Assembly: GCA_900322105.1 (NCBI GenBank)
Contig: ONYV01000015.1
Location: 1-11,214, forward strand
Length of the DNA: 11,214 nucleotides
DNA from: an uncultured Eubacteriales bacterium
Lineage (GTDB): Bacteria > Bacillota > Clostridia > Oscillospirales > Acutalibacteraceae
Direction of reading: 5' to 3'
The translations under genes and the position numbers were made by a program. Under the pieces are notes generated by a model that worked only from the letters and a program-made list of their open reading frames with translations, was not told the origin of the DNA and did no database searches. The stretch's first letter is position 1. Each line of letters starts with the position of its first letter. Below are positions 1 through 6,254 of the stretch, piece by piece.

Positions 1-2
1 TG

Positions 3-104
3 ATAAATCTTCGGAAAACAGGCGATCGGCATATCAAGATGTCTGCCGATCAATACAAAACAGCGGTTCTCTCCTTTATCACAAGGAAAGGCACGATCCG
101 CTGA
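3..104 (+). CDS. Probable C-terminal end of an unidentified upstream gene (partial)
   Basis: The frame beginning at base 3 is open from the window edge and stops at TGA 102-104, giving 33 residues that end in ITRKGTIR. Composition and codon choice (ATC, GCC, GGC, CGC) look like those of the neighbouring genes. The stop lies 38 bases before the clpE start, so the two could be co-transcribed. I do not recognise the family, and too little is visible to assign one. A second frame (base 2) is also open and runs into clpE, so an open frame over this short distance is weak evidence alone. An 8-bp inverted repeat (GATCGGCA 24-31 and TGCCGATC 44-51) lies inside this tail and has no T-run after it. Confidence 0.4.
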   Translation: MNLRKTGDRHIKMSADQYKTAVLSFITRKGTIR

Positions 105-142
105 ATGATCTGACAATGACAGAAAAGGAAGGAGAAGAAGAA

Positions 143-2470
143 ATGATACTTTGCAGTAAATGTAACAAAAGACCTGCGGTTGTGTTTGTTTCAAACACAG
201 CAGACAGTTCGGATTCCGTTGGCTATTGCCTGACCTGCGCAAAAGAAATGGGCATTAAGCCCGTAACAGACATCATGGAAAAAATGGGGATCTCGGAAGA
301 AGATCTGGATATGATGCAGAACCAGATGGGAGAGTTGATGGAATCGGGACTGATTCCGCAAGATATGGACGATATGATGCCGCCGCAGGGAGAAGAAGCG
401 GAAATGATGGAACAGGAGGACGAGGACGGAGATTTCAGCCGAGGCGGTGCGCCGACCTTCCCGAATTTGTTCAAAAACCTGTTTAACGGCGGCAACGGTA
501 AGAAAAATGCCGAAAAAGAAGAAAAAGGCAAGAAAGAAGACAGCAAGCCCAGAAAAAAGAAACGCAAGCATCTTGATGCCTACTGTACCGACCTGACAGG
601 ACGTGCCAGAGACGGTAAGCTCGACCGTATCATCGGCAGAGCCAAAGAACTGGATCGCGTGATCCAGATACTTAGCAGACGTACCAAAAATAACCCCTGT
701 CTGATCGGTGAACCGGGCGTGGGTAAAACTGCCATTGCTGAAGGTCTGGCGCTTCGGATCGCAGCCGGGGAAGTGCCGATGCGTTTGCAGAAAAAGGAGA
801 TCCATTTGCTGGACATGACCGCGCTGGTGGCAGGCACACAGTTCAGAGGACAGTTTGAGAGTCGTATCAAGGGCTTGATCGACGAAGTTAAGGCGGACGG
901 CAATATCATATTGTTTATCGATGAGGTACACAGTCTTGTCGGTACGGGTGATGCGGAAGGATCGATGAATGCCGCCAATATCCTGAAGCCTGCGCTTTCC
1001 AGAGGTGAAATACAGGTGATCGGCGCTACGACCTTCAATGAATATCGAAAATACATTGAAAAAGATGCTGCGCTGGAGCGCCGTTTCCAACCCGTGACCG
1101 TTGCTGAACCGTCCATCACGGATACCATAGAGGTGATCGGCGGCATTAAGGGTTATTATGAGGAGTATCACAGAGTGCGTCTGTCGGATGAGATCGTCAG
1201 AAAGTTAGTGATCCTTTCCGAACGGTATATCACAGATCGTTTTCTGCCCGACAAGGCGATCGACCTGCTGGACGAAGCCTGTACTCATGCCGCTCTGCGC
1301 AACAAAGAGTTAGAGGAATTTGACAAGAATACCGCAACGCTTTCCGATCTGAAACGGCAGGAAGAAGAACTGACAGGGGAAAGCGAGATCAACTACGAAA
1401 AATTGGCGACCGTTCGTTATGAGATCGCAAGACTTGAAAAAGTGATGAGCGAAACGAAAGAGGATTCTCTGAGTGCTGAGGTGACAGAAGAAGATATCGC
1501 CCATGTGATCGAACTTTGGACAGGGATCCCTGCTTCCAAGGTACAGGAAAATGAACTCAACAAATTAGCTGACCTTGAAGAAGCTCTCAAGAGCAAGGTG
1601 ATCGGTCAGGACGAAGCAGTGGAGGCGCTTGCCGCAGCCGTGAAGCGCAGCAGAGTGCAGATCAGCCCGCGCCGCAGACCTGCGTCCTTTATCTTTGTCG
1701 GACCTACGGGAGTCGGCAAAACAGAACTGGTCAAGGTGCTTGCAGGCGAATTGTTCAATACGCCTGAAACTCTGATCCGTCTGGATATGTCGGAATACAT
1801 GGAAAAGCATTCCGTATCCAAGATCATCGGTTCGCCTCCGGGATATGTCGGCTATGAAGAAGCAGGACAGGTAACGGAAAAGGTGCGCCGCCGTCCGTAT
1901 TCCGTTTTGCTGTTTGACGAGATCGAAAAAGCCCATCCCGATGTACTGAATATTCTTTTGCAGATCCTGGATGAAGGCGTTTTGACGGATGCGCAGGGAA
2001 GAAAGGTCAATTTCAGCAATACGGTCATTGTGATGACTTCCAATGCAGGCAGCGAACGCAAAGAAAATGCTCTCGGCTTTGCCAAAACGGAAGCGGAAGC
2101 AACAGCGGACAAAGTACGGGCTGCGCTGTCAGAGTTCTTACGTCCCGAATTTCTCAGCCGTCTGGATGAGATCATCATCTTCAGACATCTGACCGAAGAG
2201 GATTTCTTTGCGATATCCGAGCTGATGCTGAAAGAATATATCGACACGCTGAAAGAAAAAGGGATCGTCTTTACCTTTGACGAAAGCGCACGCAGATGCC
2301 TTGCTAAAAAAGCATACGGCGGCAAGAGCGGCGCAAGAGATCTTCGCAACCTGATCCGCAGGGAAGTGGAGGACAAGATTGCCGCTGCTATCGTCAACAG
2401 CCGTCTGGGCGGCATTGCTGCAATACATCTTACCGCAGAAAATGACGAGGTCAAGCTGCAGATCCTCTGA
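143..2470 (+). CDS. clpE: ClpE-like Hsp100 ATPase, unfoldase subunit of a Clp protease
   Basis: A 775-residue cytoplasmic AAA+ unfoldase expected to feed proteins to ClpP. An N-terminal zinc finger (C4, C7, C29, C32) is followed by a Met/acid-rich stretch (about 42-97), a Lys-rich stretch (about 119-142), AAA domain 1 (Walker A GEPGVGKT 189-196, Walker B LFIDE 257-261, arginine finger ERRF 312-315), a short UVR-like middle domain (about 390-438), and AAA domain 2 (Walker A GPTGVGKT 520-527, Walker B LLFDE 589-593). An LGF tripeptide at 644-646 sits where ClpP-binding loops carry IGF/VGF, which argues against ClpB. The zinc finger and short middle domain without a Clp_N repeat fit ClpE, or a ClpC with a fused McsA-type finger. 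Start chosen at 143 because GGAAGGAG (127-134) lies 8 bases upstream; the in-frame ATG at 116 lacks such a site and adds only nine residues. No CtsR or CIRCE box is visible in the 142 bases upstream, so control may lie before the window. The linker is longer than I expect for ClpE. Confidence 0.9.
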   Translation: MILCSKCNKRPAVVFVSNTADSSDSVGYCLTCAKEMGIKPVTDIMEKMGISEEDLDMMQNQMGELMESGLIPQDMDDMMPPQGEEAEMMEQEDEDGDFSRGGAPTFPNLFKNLFNGGNGKKNAEKEEKGKKEDSKPRKKKRKHLDAYCTDLTGRARDGKLDRIIGRAKELDRVIQILSRRTKNNPCLIGEPGVGKTAIAEGLALRIAAGEVPMRLQKKEIHLLDMTALVAGTQFRGQFESRIKGLIDEVKADGNIILFIDEVHSLVGTGDAEGSMNAANILKPALSRGEIQVIGATTFNEYRKYIEKDAALERRFQPVTVAEPSITDTIEVIGGIKGYYEEYHRVRLSDEIVRKLVILSERYITDRFLPDKAIDLLDEACTHAALRNKELEEFDKNTATLSDLKRQEEELTGESEINYEKLATVRYEIARLEKVMSETKEDSLSAEVTEEDIAHVIELWTGIPASKVQENELNKLADLEEALKSKVIGQDEAVEALAAAVKRSRVQISPRRRPASFIFVGPTGVGKTELVKVLAGELFNTPETLIRLDMSEYMEKHSVSKIIGSPPGYVGYEEAGQVTEKVRRRPYSVLLFDEIEKAHPDVLNILLQILDEGVLTDAQGRKVNFSNTVIVMTSNAGSERKENALGFAKTEAEATADKVRAALSEFLRPEFLSRLDEIIIFRHLTEEDFFAISELMLKEYIDTLKEKGIVFTFDESARRCLAKKAYGGKSGARDLRNLIRREVEDKIAAAIVNSRLGGIAAIHLTAENDEVKLQIL

Positions 2471-2493
2471 TACGCTGCCAAAAATGCTGATTA

Positions 2494-2540
2494 GCTCCAA
2501 GAGCCGATGGCGATCGTTCCATCGGCTTTCGGAGTTTTTT
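2494..2540 (+). terminator. Rho-independent terminator after clpE
   Basis: A stem of about 15 bp: CTCC (2495-2498) and AGCCGATGG (2502-2510) pair with CCATCGGCT (2519-2527) and GGAG (2531-2534) around the loop CGATCGTT. A run of six T follows at 2535-2540. It starts 24 bases after the clpE stop and should close that transcript. Confidence 0.92.
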
Positions 2541-2698
2541 GTTTTGCTAATAAACCTGTTTCGTTTTGTAAAAAGCAGTGGGGTCTTTTACGTACACGTG
2601 TATGGGATCGAAGCGAACCGCTTGCGGCAGTAAAAAATGGTCAATTTTCAAAGCGGATGCTGTCTATTCAAAGACAAAACTGAATTTCGTGTTTCGGG
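2541..2698. other. Intergenic spacer between the clpE terminator and the ppiB promoter
   Basis: No coding potential is convincing here. It holds a 10-bp perfect palindrome TACACGTGTA (2593-2602), a weak inverted pair GTAAAA/TTTTAC (2568-2573 and 2586-2591), and the motif ACCGCTTGCGG (2617-2627), which recurs with one change at 2738-2748 in the ppiB leader. None can be assigned a function from sequence alone. Confidence 0.5.
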
Positions 2699-2727
2699 TT
2701 GAATCTTTGGGAAGGATAGTGTATAAT
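2699..2727 (+). promoter_or_regulatory. Sigma-A type promoter of ppiB
   Basis: The -35 box TTGAAT (2699-2704) and a perfect -10 box TATAAT (2722-2727) are 17 bases apart. Transcription would start near 2734, giving a leader of about 45 bases. The leader opens with a 5-bp hairpin TACCG-TTTG-CGGTA (2737-2750). Confidence 0.82.
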
Positions 2728-2778
2728 GAGAGAACATACCGTTTGCGGTAAATATTGAGTGAAAAGAAGGAATATATG

Positions 2779-3300
2779 ATGGCACAAAATCCGATCGTTA
2801 CCATAAAGATGCAAAACGGTGACGTGATCAAAGCAGAACTGTATCCCGAAAAAGCACCGAACACCGTCAACAATTTTATCAGCCTTATCAAAAAAGGCTA
2901 CTACAACGGTCTGATCTTCCACCGTGTGATCAATGGATTCATGATTCAGGGCGGATGTCCTGACGGCGTTGGCACAGGCGGACCAGGGTATCACATCAAG
3001 GGCGAATTTTTGCAGAACGGCTTCAACAATGACCTGAAACACACCGCAGGCGTGCTTTCTATGGCGCGCGCGATGCATCCGAACTCTGCCGGTTCACAGT
3101 TCTTTATCATGCATAAGGATGCGCCCCATCTGGACGGCTCTTATGCCGCCTTTGGCAAGGTGACAGAGGGAATGGACGCAGTAAATGCCATCGCTGAGAC
3201 CATGACAAACTACAACGACAGACCGCTCCAGCCGCAGGTGATGCAAACGGTAACGGTCGAGACCTTTGGCGTGGATTATCCCGAGCCTGAGACCGTCTGA
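2779..3300 (+). CDS. ppiB: Cyclophilin-type peptidyl-prolyl cis-trans isomerase
   Basis: A 173-residue single-domain cyclophilin that isomerises Xaa-Pro peptide bonds during folding. No signal peptide or membrane segment is visible, so it should be cytosolic. Family motifs: FHRVI with the catalytic arginine (about residue 50), FMIQGG, the glycine-rich GTGGPGYHIKGEF, GVLSMARA, NSAGSQFFIM and LDGSYAAFGKV. Where human cyclophilin A has tryptophan 121 (WLDG), this protein has histidine (HLDG), and its histidine 126 is a tyrosine, changes expected to weaken cyclosporin binding. AAGGA (2767-2771) is 7 bases before ATG 2779 but only 4 before ATG 2776, so 2779 is preferred; a TTG start at 2755 would put the ribosome site inside the gene. 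The gene has its own promoter and a shared terminator with the convergent glgB. The symbol follows the bacterial cytosolic cyclophilin; paralogs cannot be excluded. Confidence 0.93.
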   Translation: MAQNPIVTIKMQNGDVIKAELYPEKAPNTVNNFISLIKKGYYNGLIFHRVINGFMIQGGCPDGVGTGGPGYHIKGEFLQNGFNNDLKHTAGVLSMARAMHPNSAGSQFFIMHKDAPHLDGSYAAFGKVTEGMDAVNAIAETMTNYNDRPLQPQVMQTVTVETFGVDYPEPETV

Positions 3301-3307
3301 ACATTTT

Positions 3308-3400
3308 GATATCACAAACATAAAAAGCAGGTGTATCTTGTCCTTTGCAAGACAGATACACCTGCTTTGTTCGTTCGGTTCTGTTTCAGATATCACAAAC
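3308..3400. repeat. 12-bp direct repeat flanking the ppiB/glgB terminator
   Basis: GATATCACAAAC occurs at 3308-3319 and again at 3389-3400, on either side of the terminator hairpin. A nine-base inverted copy, TGTGATATC, sits at 3422-3430, five bases outside the glgB stop codon. The pair could be a local duplication, or the second and third copies could form an extra stem (24-base spacer). Confidence 0.7.
3324..3368. terminator. Bidirectional terminator between ppiB and glgB
   Basis: Two arms of 18-19 bases (3324-3342 and 3351-3368) pair almost perfectly with one bulged base; the core AGCAGGTGTATCT matches AGATACACCTGCT. On the plus strand TTTGTT follows. On the minus strand the hairpin is followed by five T (from A 3322-3326). 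It lies between two convergent genes and can stop both. Confidence 0.9.
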
Positions 3401-3434
3401 GGACAGCAGGGTGAAGATCTGTGTGATATCGCTG

Positions 3435-5195
3435 TTATGATTCCGAAACATAGAATACATAGGCGGTAAACGGCGGCAGAGTGAGGCTCATACTGCCGTT
3501 TTCGAGTTTCACTTCGGGAGTGCTGCTATCGTTTGTAGAAAAGATGAGTTTTGCTTGTTTGTTCTCGTCAGGCAGCAGAACGCTGTAAGGCTGTTCGATG
3601 TTGCTGAAGTTGAAAACGCCCATGAGAGTTTGTTTTTTGCTCTTTCGGGTGATGGCGTAGATCAGCTTGTCCTCCTGATGACAGTCAGCCCATTCAAAGC
3701 CTGCCGGTTCATAATCCTCTTCTGACAGTGCAGGATTGTTGAGGTAGAGGTGGTTGAGCGCTTTCATATATTGATAAAATGCAGCATGGCGGGGGTCATC
3801 CTGCAAGAGCGAGAAATCCTGCTGACGTTTTTCGTCCCATTCACGCCACTGCGCCAGTTCGTTGCCCATGAAGTTCAGCTTTTTGCCGGGGTGCATGATC
3901 ATATATAAGTACAGCAGTCTTGCCTGTGTCAGACGTTCTTCGGGCGTACCGCTGATCTTGTTGACGATCGTACCCTTGCCGTGAACGACTTCATCATGTG
4001 ACAGCGGCAGAAGATAGTTTTCGTCCTCAAAATACAGCATAGAGAAAGTGAGCTTATGGTAATTTTCAGGACGTTTCTCAACAGGCAGCGCTAAAAAATC
4101 GAGGGTGTCATGCATCCAGCCGAGATCCCATTTATAGTCAAATCCAAGGCTGTTCTGATCGGCTCTTCCCGTAATGCCCTTGAAGCTGGTGCTGTCTTCT
4201 GCGATCAGCATACAGCCGGGGTTTGCCTTTTTGAGCTTTTGGTTCATGTTCTTGACAAAGCTGACGGCGTTTGCGTTCACGCCTCTGCGTTCGTCACCCT
4301 GCCAGAAAATGATATTGCTGATCGCATCCATCCGCAGACCGTCAAAGTGAAATTCTTTGAGCCAGTAATTGGCAGACGACTGCAAAAAGCTGCGGACTTC
4401 TCCTCTGGAATGCATAAAGTTGCAGCTGCCCCATTCACTTCTGCCAACGTCATTGTTGGGATATTCATACAGCGCCGAACCGTCAAACCGTGCCAGACCG
4501 TAGCTGTCGATTGCAAAATGGACGGGTACGAAATCAAGAATTACGCCGATCTCGTTTTGGTGCAGCCTGTCGATGAGTTTCTTGAGCTGTGTGGGTGTGC
4601 CGAAGCGAGAGGTCGGGGAGAAATAGCCTGTTGTCTGATAGCCCCAGCTTTCGTCACAAGGGTGTTCGCAGATCGGCAGAAATTCTACATAATTATAGCC
4701 GCTGTCCTTGAGGTAGGGGATCAGCACATCACCGAGTTCTTCATAATTGTACCAAGCGTCATTTCTGTCTTCGGGCTTTTTGAAAGAGCCTGCGTGCATT
4801 TCATAGATATTCAGCGGCTTGTTTTTCATATCCGTTCTTTTCTTCATCCACTGACTGTCATTGAAATGATAGCTGTCCATATCCCAGAGGATCGACTTAT
4901 GCGCAGGGCGCAGCTCCATATAGTTGCCGTAGGGGTCGCAATGGTCGGTATATCCGCCGTTTGAATAGATCCTGTATTCATAAGTCATACCAAAAGCGGC
5001 ATCGGGTACGGTCACTTCATAGAACTGCCCGTTATAGATCTTTTCCATCGGGATCACACGATCACCGAGCAGCAGTTCAAGTCTTTGTGCCTGCGGCGCA
5101 AAGGTGCGGAAGGTCGTGCCTTCGGGGGTGGTATGAGCACCTAAATACTCATAAGCGTCAAAAACTTCACCGGTGTAAAAGCCGTAAAAATCCAT
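3435..5195 (-). CDS. glgB: 1,4-alpha-glucan (glycogen) branching enzyme, GH13
   Basis: A 586-residue cytoplasmic enzyme that cuts alpha-1,4 glucan chains and rejoins them as alpha-1,6 branches in glycogen. An N-terminal CBM48-like beta domain (about 15-105) precedes the GH13 barrel. Visible motifs are DFVPVHF (221-227), GLRMDA with the nucleophile D290, IAEDS with the acid/base E333, and LSHDEVVHGKGT with D401; the last is characteristic of branching enzymes. The C-terminal beta domain is about 485-586. It is shorter than typical GlgB (about 630-730) and lacks an extra N-terminal module, as in some Firmicutes forms. Region I reads VPVHF rather than the usual VPxHFP. Start is supported by AGAGGAGGAG (minus strand, 5202-5211) six bases upstream. 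No other glg gene is adjacent, so glgB stands alone, divergent from a TetR-type regulator that could control it. Confidence 0.94.
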   Translation of the reverse strand: MDFYGFYTGEVFDAYEYLGAHTTPEGTTFRTFAPQAQRLELLLGDRVIPMEKIYNGQFYEVTVPDAAFGMTYEYRIYSNGGYTDHCDPYGNYMELRPAHKSILWDMDSYHFNDSQWMKKRTDMKNKPLNIYEMHAGSFKKPEDRNDAWYNYEELGDVLIPYLKDSGYNYVEFLPICEHPCDESWGYQTTGYFSPTSRFGTPTQLKKLIDRLHQNEIGVILDFVPVHFAIDSYGLARFDGSALYEYPNNDVGRSEWGSCNFMHSRGEVRSFLQSSANYWLKEFHFDGLRMDAISNIIFWQGDERRGVNANAVSFVKNMNQKLKKANPGCMLIAEDSTSFKGITGRADQNSLGFDYKWDLGWMHDTLDFLALPVEKRPENYHKLTFSMLYFEDENYLLPLSHDEVVHGKGTIVNKISGTPEERLTQARLLYLYMIMHPGKKLNFMGNELAQWREWDEKRQQDFSLLQDDPRHAAFYQYMKALNHLYLNNPALSEEDYEPAGFEWADCHQEDKLIYAITRKSKKQTLMGVFNFSNIEQPYSVLLPDENKQAKLIFSTNDSSTPEVKLENGSMSLTLPPFTAYVFYVSES

Positions 5196-5243
5196 TTTGT
5201 ACTCCTCCTCTGATTGACTTGTGTCGATAAACTTACTATAATC

Positions 5244-5272
5244 AATATAACAGGAAAGGTTTTGAAATACAA
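5244..5272 (-). promoter_or_regulatory. Promoter of glgB
   Basis: On the minus strand TTGTAT (plus 5267-5272) and TATATT (plus 5244-5249) are 17 bases apart. Transcription would start near 5237, about 40 bases before the start codon. The two boxes are reasonable but not perfect matches to the sigma-A consensus. Confidence 0.65.
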
Positions 5273-5276
5273 TAGC

Positions 5277-5320
5277 CGAAATTAGTCTTTCGTCAAATAA
5301 TAGACACTATTCCAATATTG
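5277..5320. promoter_or_regulatory. Cluster of inverted repeats in the glgB/tetR divergent region (candidate operators)
   Basis: Three small dyads sit between the two start codons: CGAAA-TTAGTC-TTTCG (5277-5292), AATAG-ACA-CTATT (5299-5311) and the palindrome CAATATTG (5313-5320). TetR-type regulators commonly bind dyads in the divergent region beside their own gene, so these are the natural candidates. The first lies just upstream of the glgB -35 box; the second and third lie just upstream of the tetR ribosome site. No confident plus-strand promoter was found. Assignment is inference. Confidence 0.4.
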
Positions 5321-5337
5321 ACAAGGAGTACAGAGAT

Positions 5338-5922
5338 ATGGATCTTCGTGAAATGAAAACCAGACGCAGCATCACCAACGCCTTTATTGCCATTCGTTCC
5401 AAAAAGCCTTTAGAGCGTATCACCGTGAAGGAGCTTTGCGAAAAAGCAGAGGTCAGCAAAGCAACTTTCTATCTGCACTATCACGACATTTACGATCTTT
5501 CCGACACCCTCCAGCAAAACGTCATCAAGGACATCCTGAAATACGTGGAAACCCCCACGGATATGGTGCTGAACCCGAGAAAATCCGGCAAAGAGATGAT
5601 CAACGGCTTCTATGCCAACCGTGGTATGGTAGCGACCCTCTTTTCAGGCTCTCAGTTTTCAAGACTGCCCGAAAGGCTCATTCAGGAGATCAAGACCGTC
5701 CTTTTTGAGCAGTATCCCGATCTGAAAAATGACGTATATGCAAACGTCCGCATCACTTATCAGCTCATGGGCAGTTTTTATGCCTATTATCAATATGAGC
5801 AGGAATACGGCTTTGAAGCAGTTCACGCCGCCGTTGACCGCATTTCGGGACTTTTTGAACAGGATATCAAAAACATTTCCTCACTGAGATATGATATTTT
5901 GACAGGAAATCAGTCTGAATGA
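5338..5922 (+). CDS. TetR/AcrR-family transcriptional regulator
   Basis: A 194-residue protein with a TetR-type DNA-binding domain in residues about 8-55. The helix-turn-helix reads ITVKELCEKAEVSKATFYLHY (28-48), a close match to the family pattern in which the recognition helix ends in TFYxHF/Y. The remaining 140 residues are helical in character and would bind a ligand and form the dimer; they show no sequence clue to the ligand. The start is supported by AAGGAG (5323-5328) nine bases upstream. It is divergently placed with respect to glgB, so it may regulate glgB, itself, or a gene elsewhere. No transporter lies next to it, so an efflux-control role is not suggested by context. Identity as a TetR-family protein is firm; its target is not known. 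Confidence 0.9.
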   Translation: MDLREMKTRRSITNAFIAIRSKKPLERITVKELCEKAEVSKATFYLHYHDIYDLSDTLQQNVIKDILKYVETPTDMVLNPRKSGKEMINGFYANRGMVATLFSGSQFSRLPERLIQEIKTVLFEQYPDLKNDVYANVRITYQLMGSFYAYYQYEQEYGFEAVHAAVDRISGLFEQDIKNISSLRYDILTGNQSE

Positions 5923-5948
5923 GTACAACAAACGGAAATGCCGCCGAA

Positions 5949-5966
5949 AATGCTGACAGCAGCATT
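5949..5966. terminator. Short hairpin after the tetR gene (weak terminator candidate)
   Basis: AATGCTG (5949-5955) pairs with CAGCATT (5960-5966) around the loop ACAG, 26 bases after the tetR stop. No T-run follows on the plus strand; four T follow on the minus strand. It directly abuts the large palindrome and may simply be its flank. Confidence 0.3.
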
Positions 5967-6142
5967 AAGGCTCCCCCGCACAAAGACCGCCTTACGGCTT
6001 AGCGCCGCCGCTGCTTGATCTTTTTCCGTCATCTTGCACCAAAATCCCTTGAAATACGTCAGTATTCCTGCGGAATTTTGATGCAATCTGACGAAAAAAT
6101 CCACGGCGCATCTGCGGCACTATCTTTGTGCGGTATTGCCTT
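5967..6142. repeat. Large imperfect palindrome, possible MITE-like or REP-like element
   Basis: About 176 bp fold back on themselves. Outermost, AAGGC (5967-5971) plus CCGCACAAAGA (5976-5986) match in reverse complement TCTTTGTGCGG (6123-6133) plus GCCTT (6138-6142) with the same 4-base gap on each side. Further in, GCGCC (6002-6006) pairs with GGCGC (6105-6109). The inner arms of about 30 bases (6017-6048 and 6072-6101) match over most positions, and the tip is AATAC-GTCA-GTATT (6053-6066). The nested symmetry cannot be coding constraint, because no credible gene lies here. Frames open across it are short and unlike any protein I know. Together with the promoter region it fills the 332-bp gap between tetR and the ABC-F gene. 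It resembles non-autonomous palindromic elements, or a long structured RNA; which one needs copy-number data. Confidence 0.75.
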
Positions 6143-6173
6143 AGCTTTTCAGGAAGAAGCACACAGAAGATAT

Positions 6174-6202
6174 TTGACAGTGGGGGAGATGGATGGTAGA
6201 AT
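6174..6202 (+). promoter_or_regulatory. Promoter of the ABC-F gene
   Basis: A perfect -35 box TTGACA (6174-6179) and a -10 box TAGAAT (6197-6202) are 17 bases apart, 31 bases beyond the edge of the large palindrome. Transcription would start near 6209, leaving a leader of about 46 bases that contains the small hairpin AAACAG-AAG-CTGTTT (6224-6238). Confidence 0.82.
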
Positions 6203-6254
6203 AAGGGAAGATGCGAAATGAGAAAACAGAAGCTGTTTGGATGGTGAACTTAGG

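Noticed and set aside
116..142. Upstream in-frame ATG as the start of clpE
   Set aside because: The strong ribosome site GGAAGGAG lies inside this extension and is correctly spaced for ATG 143; the finger normally begins within a few residues of the start.
1..142. CtsR or HrcA (CIRCE) control site for clpE
   Set aside because: Neither the CtsR heptad repeat nor the CIRCE inverted repeat is present; the only inverted repeat (24-51) has an unrelated sequence.
191..1171. A 326-codon minus-strand open frame inside clpE
   Set aside because: It overlaps the zinc finger, linker and first ATPase domain of an unmistakable Clp gene; composition is His/Phe-rich as in typical antisense shadows.
2593..2602. 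Perfect palindrome TACACGTGTA as an operator
   Set aside because: A single 10-bp palindrome in an 11-kb window is within chance, and it lies about 100 bases from the nearest promoter box.
2755..2778. TTG start adding eight residues to the cyclophilin
   Set aside because: The ribosome site AAGGA is inside this segment and serves ATG 2779.
4110..4964. A 284-codon plus-strand open frame opposite glgB
   Set aside because: It is the antisense shadow of a clear GH13 enzyme; the translated product has no motif and no ribosome site.
6237..6254. TTG start adding six residues to the ABC-F protein
   Set aside because: No ribosome site precedes it, whereas GGTGA is well spaced for ATG 6255.
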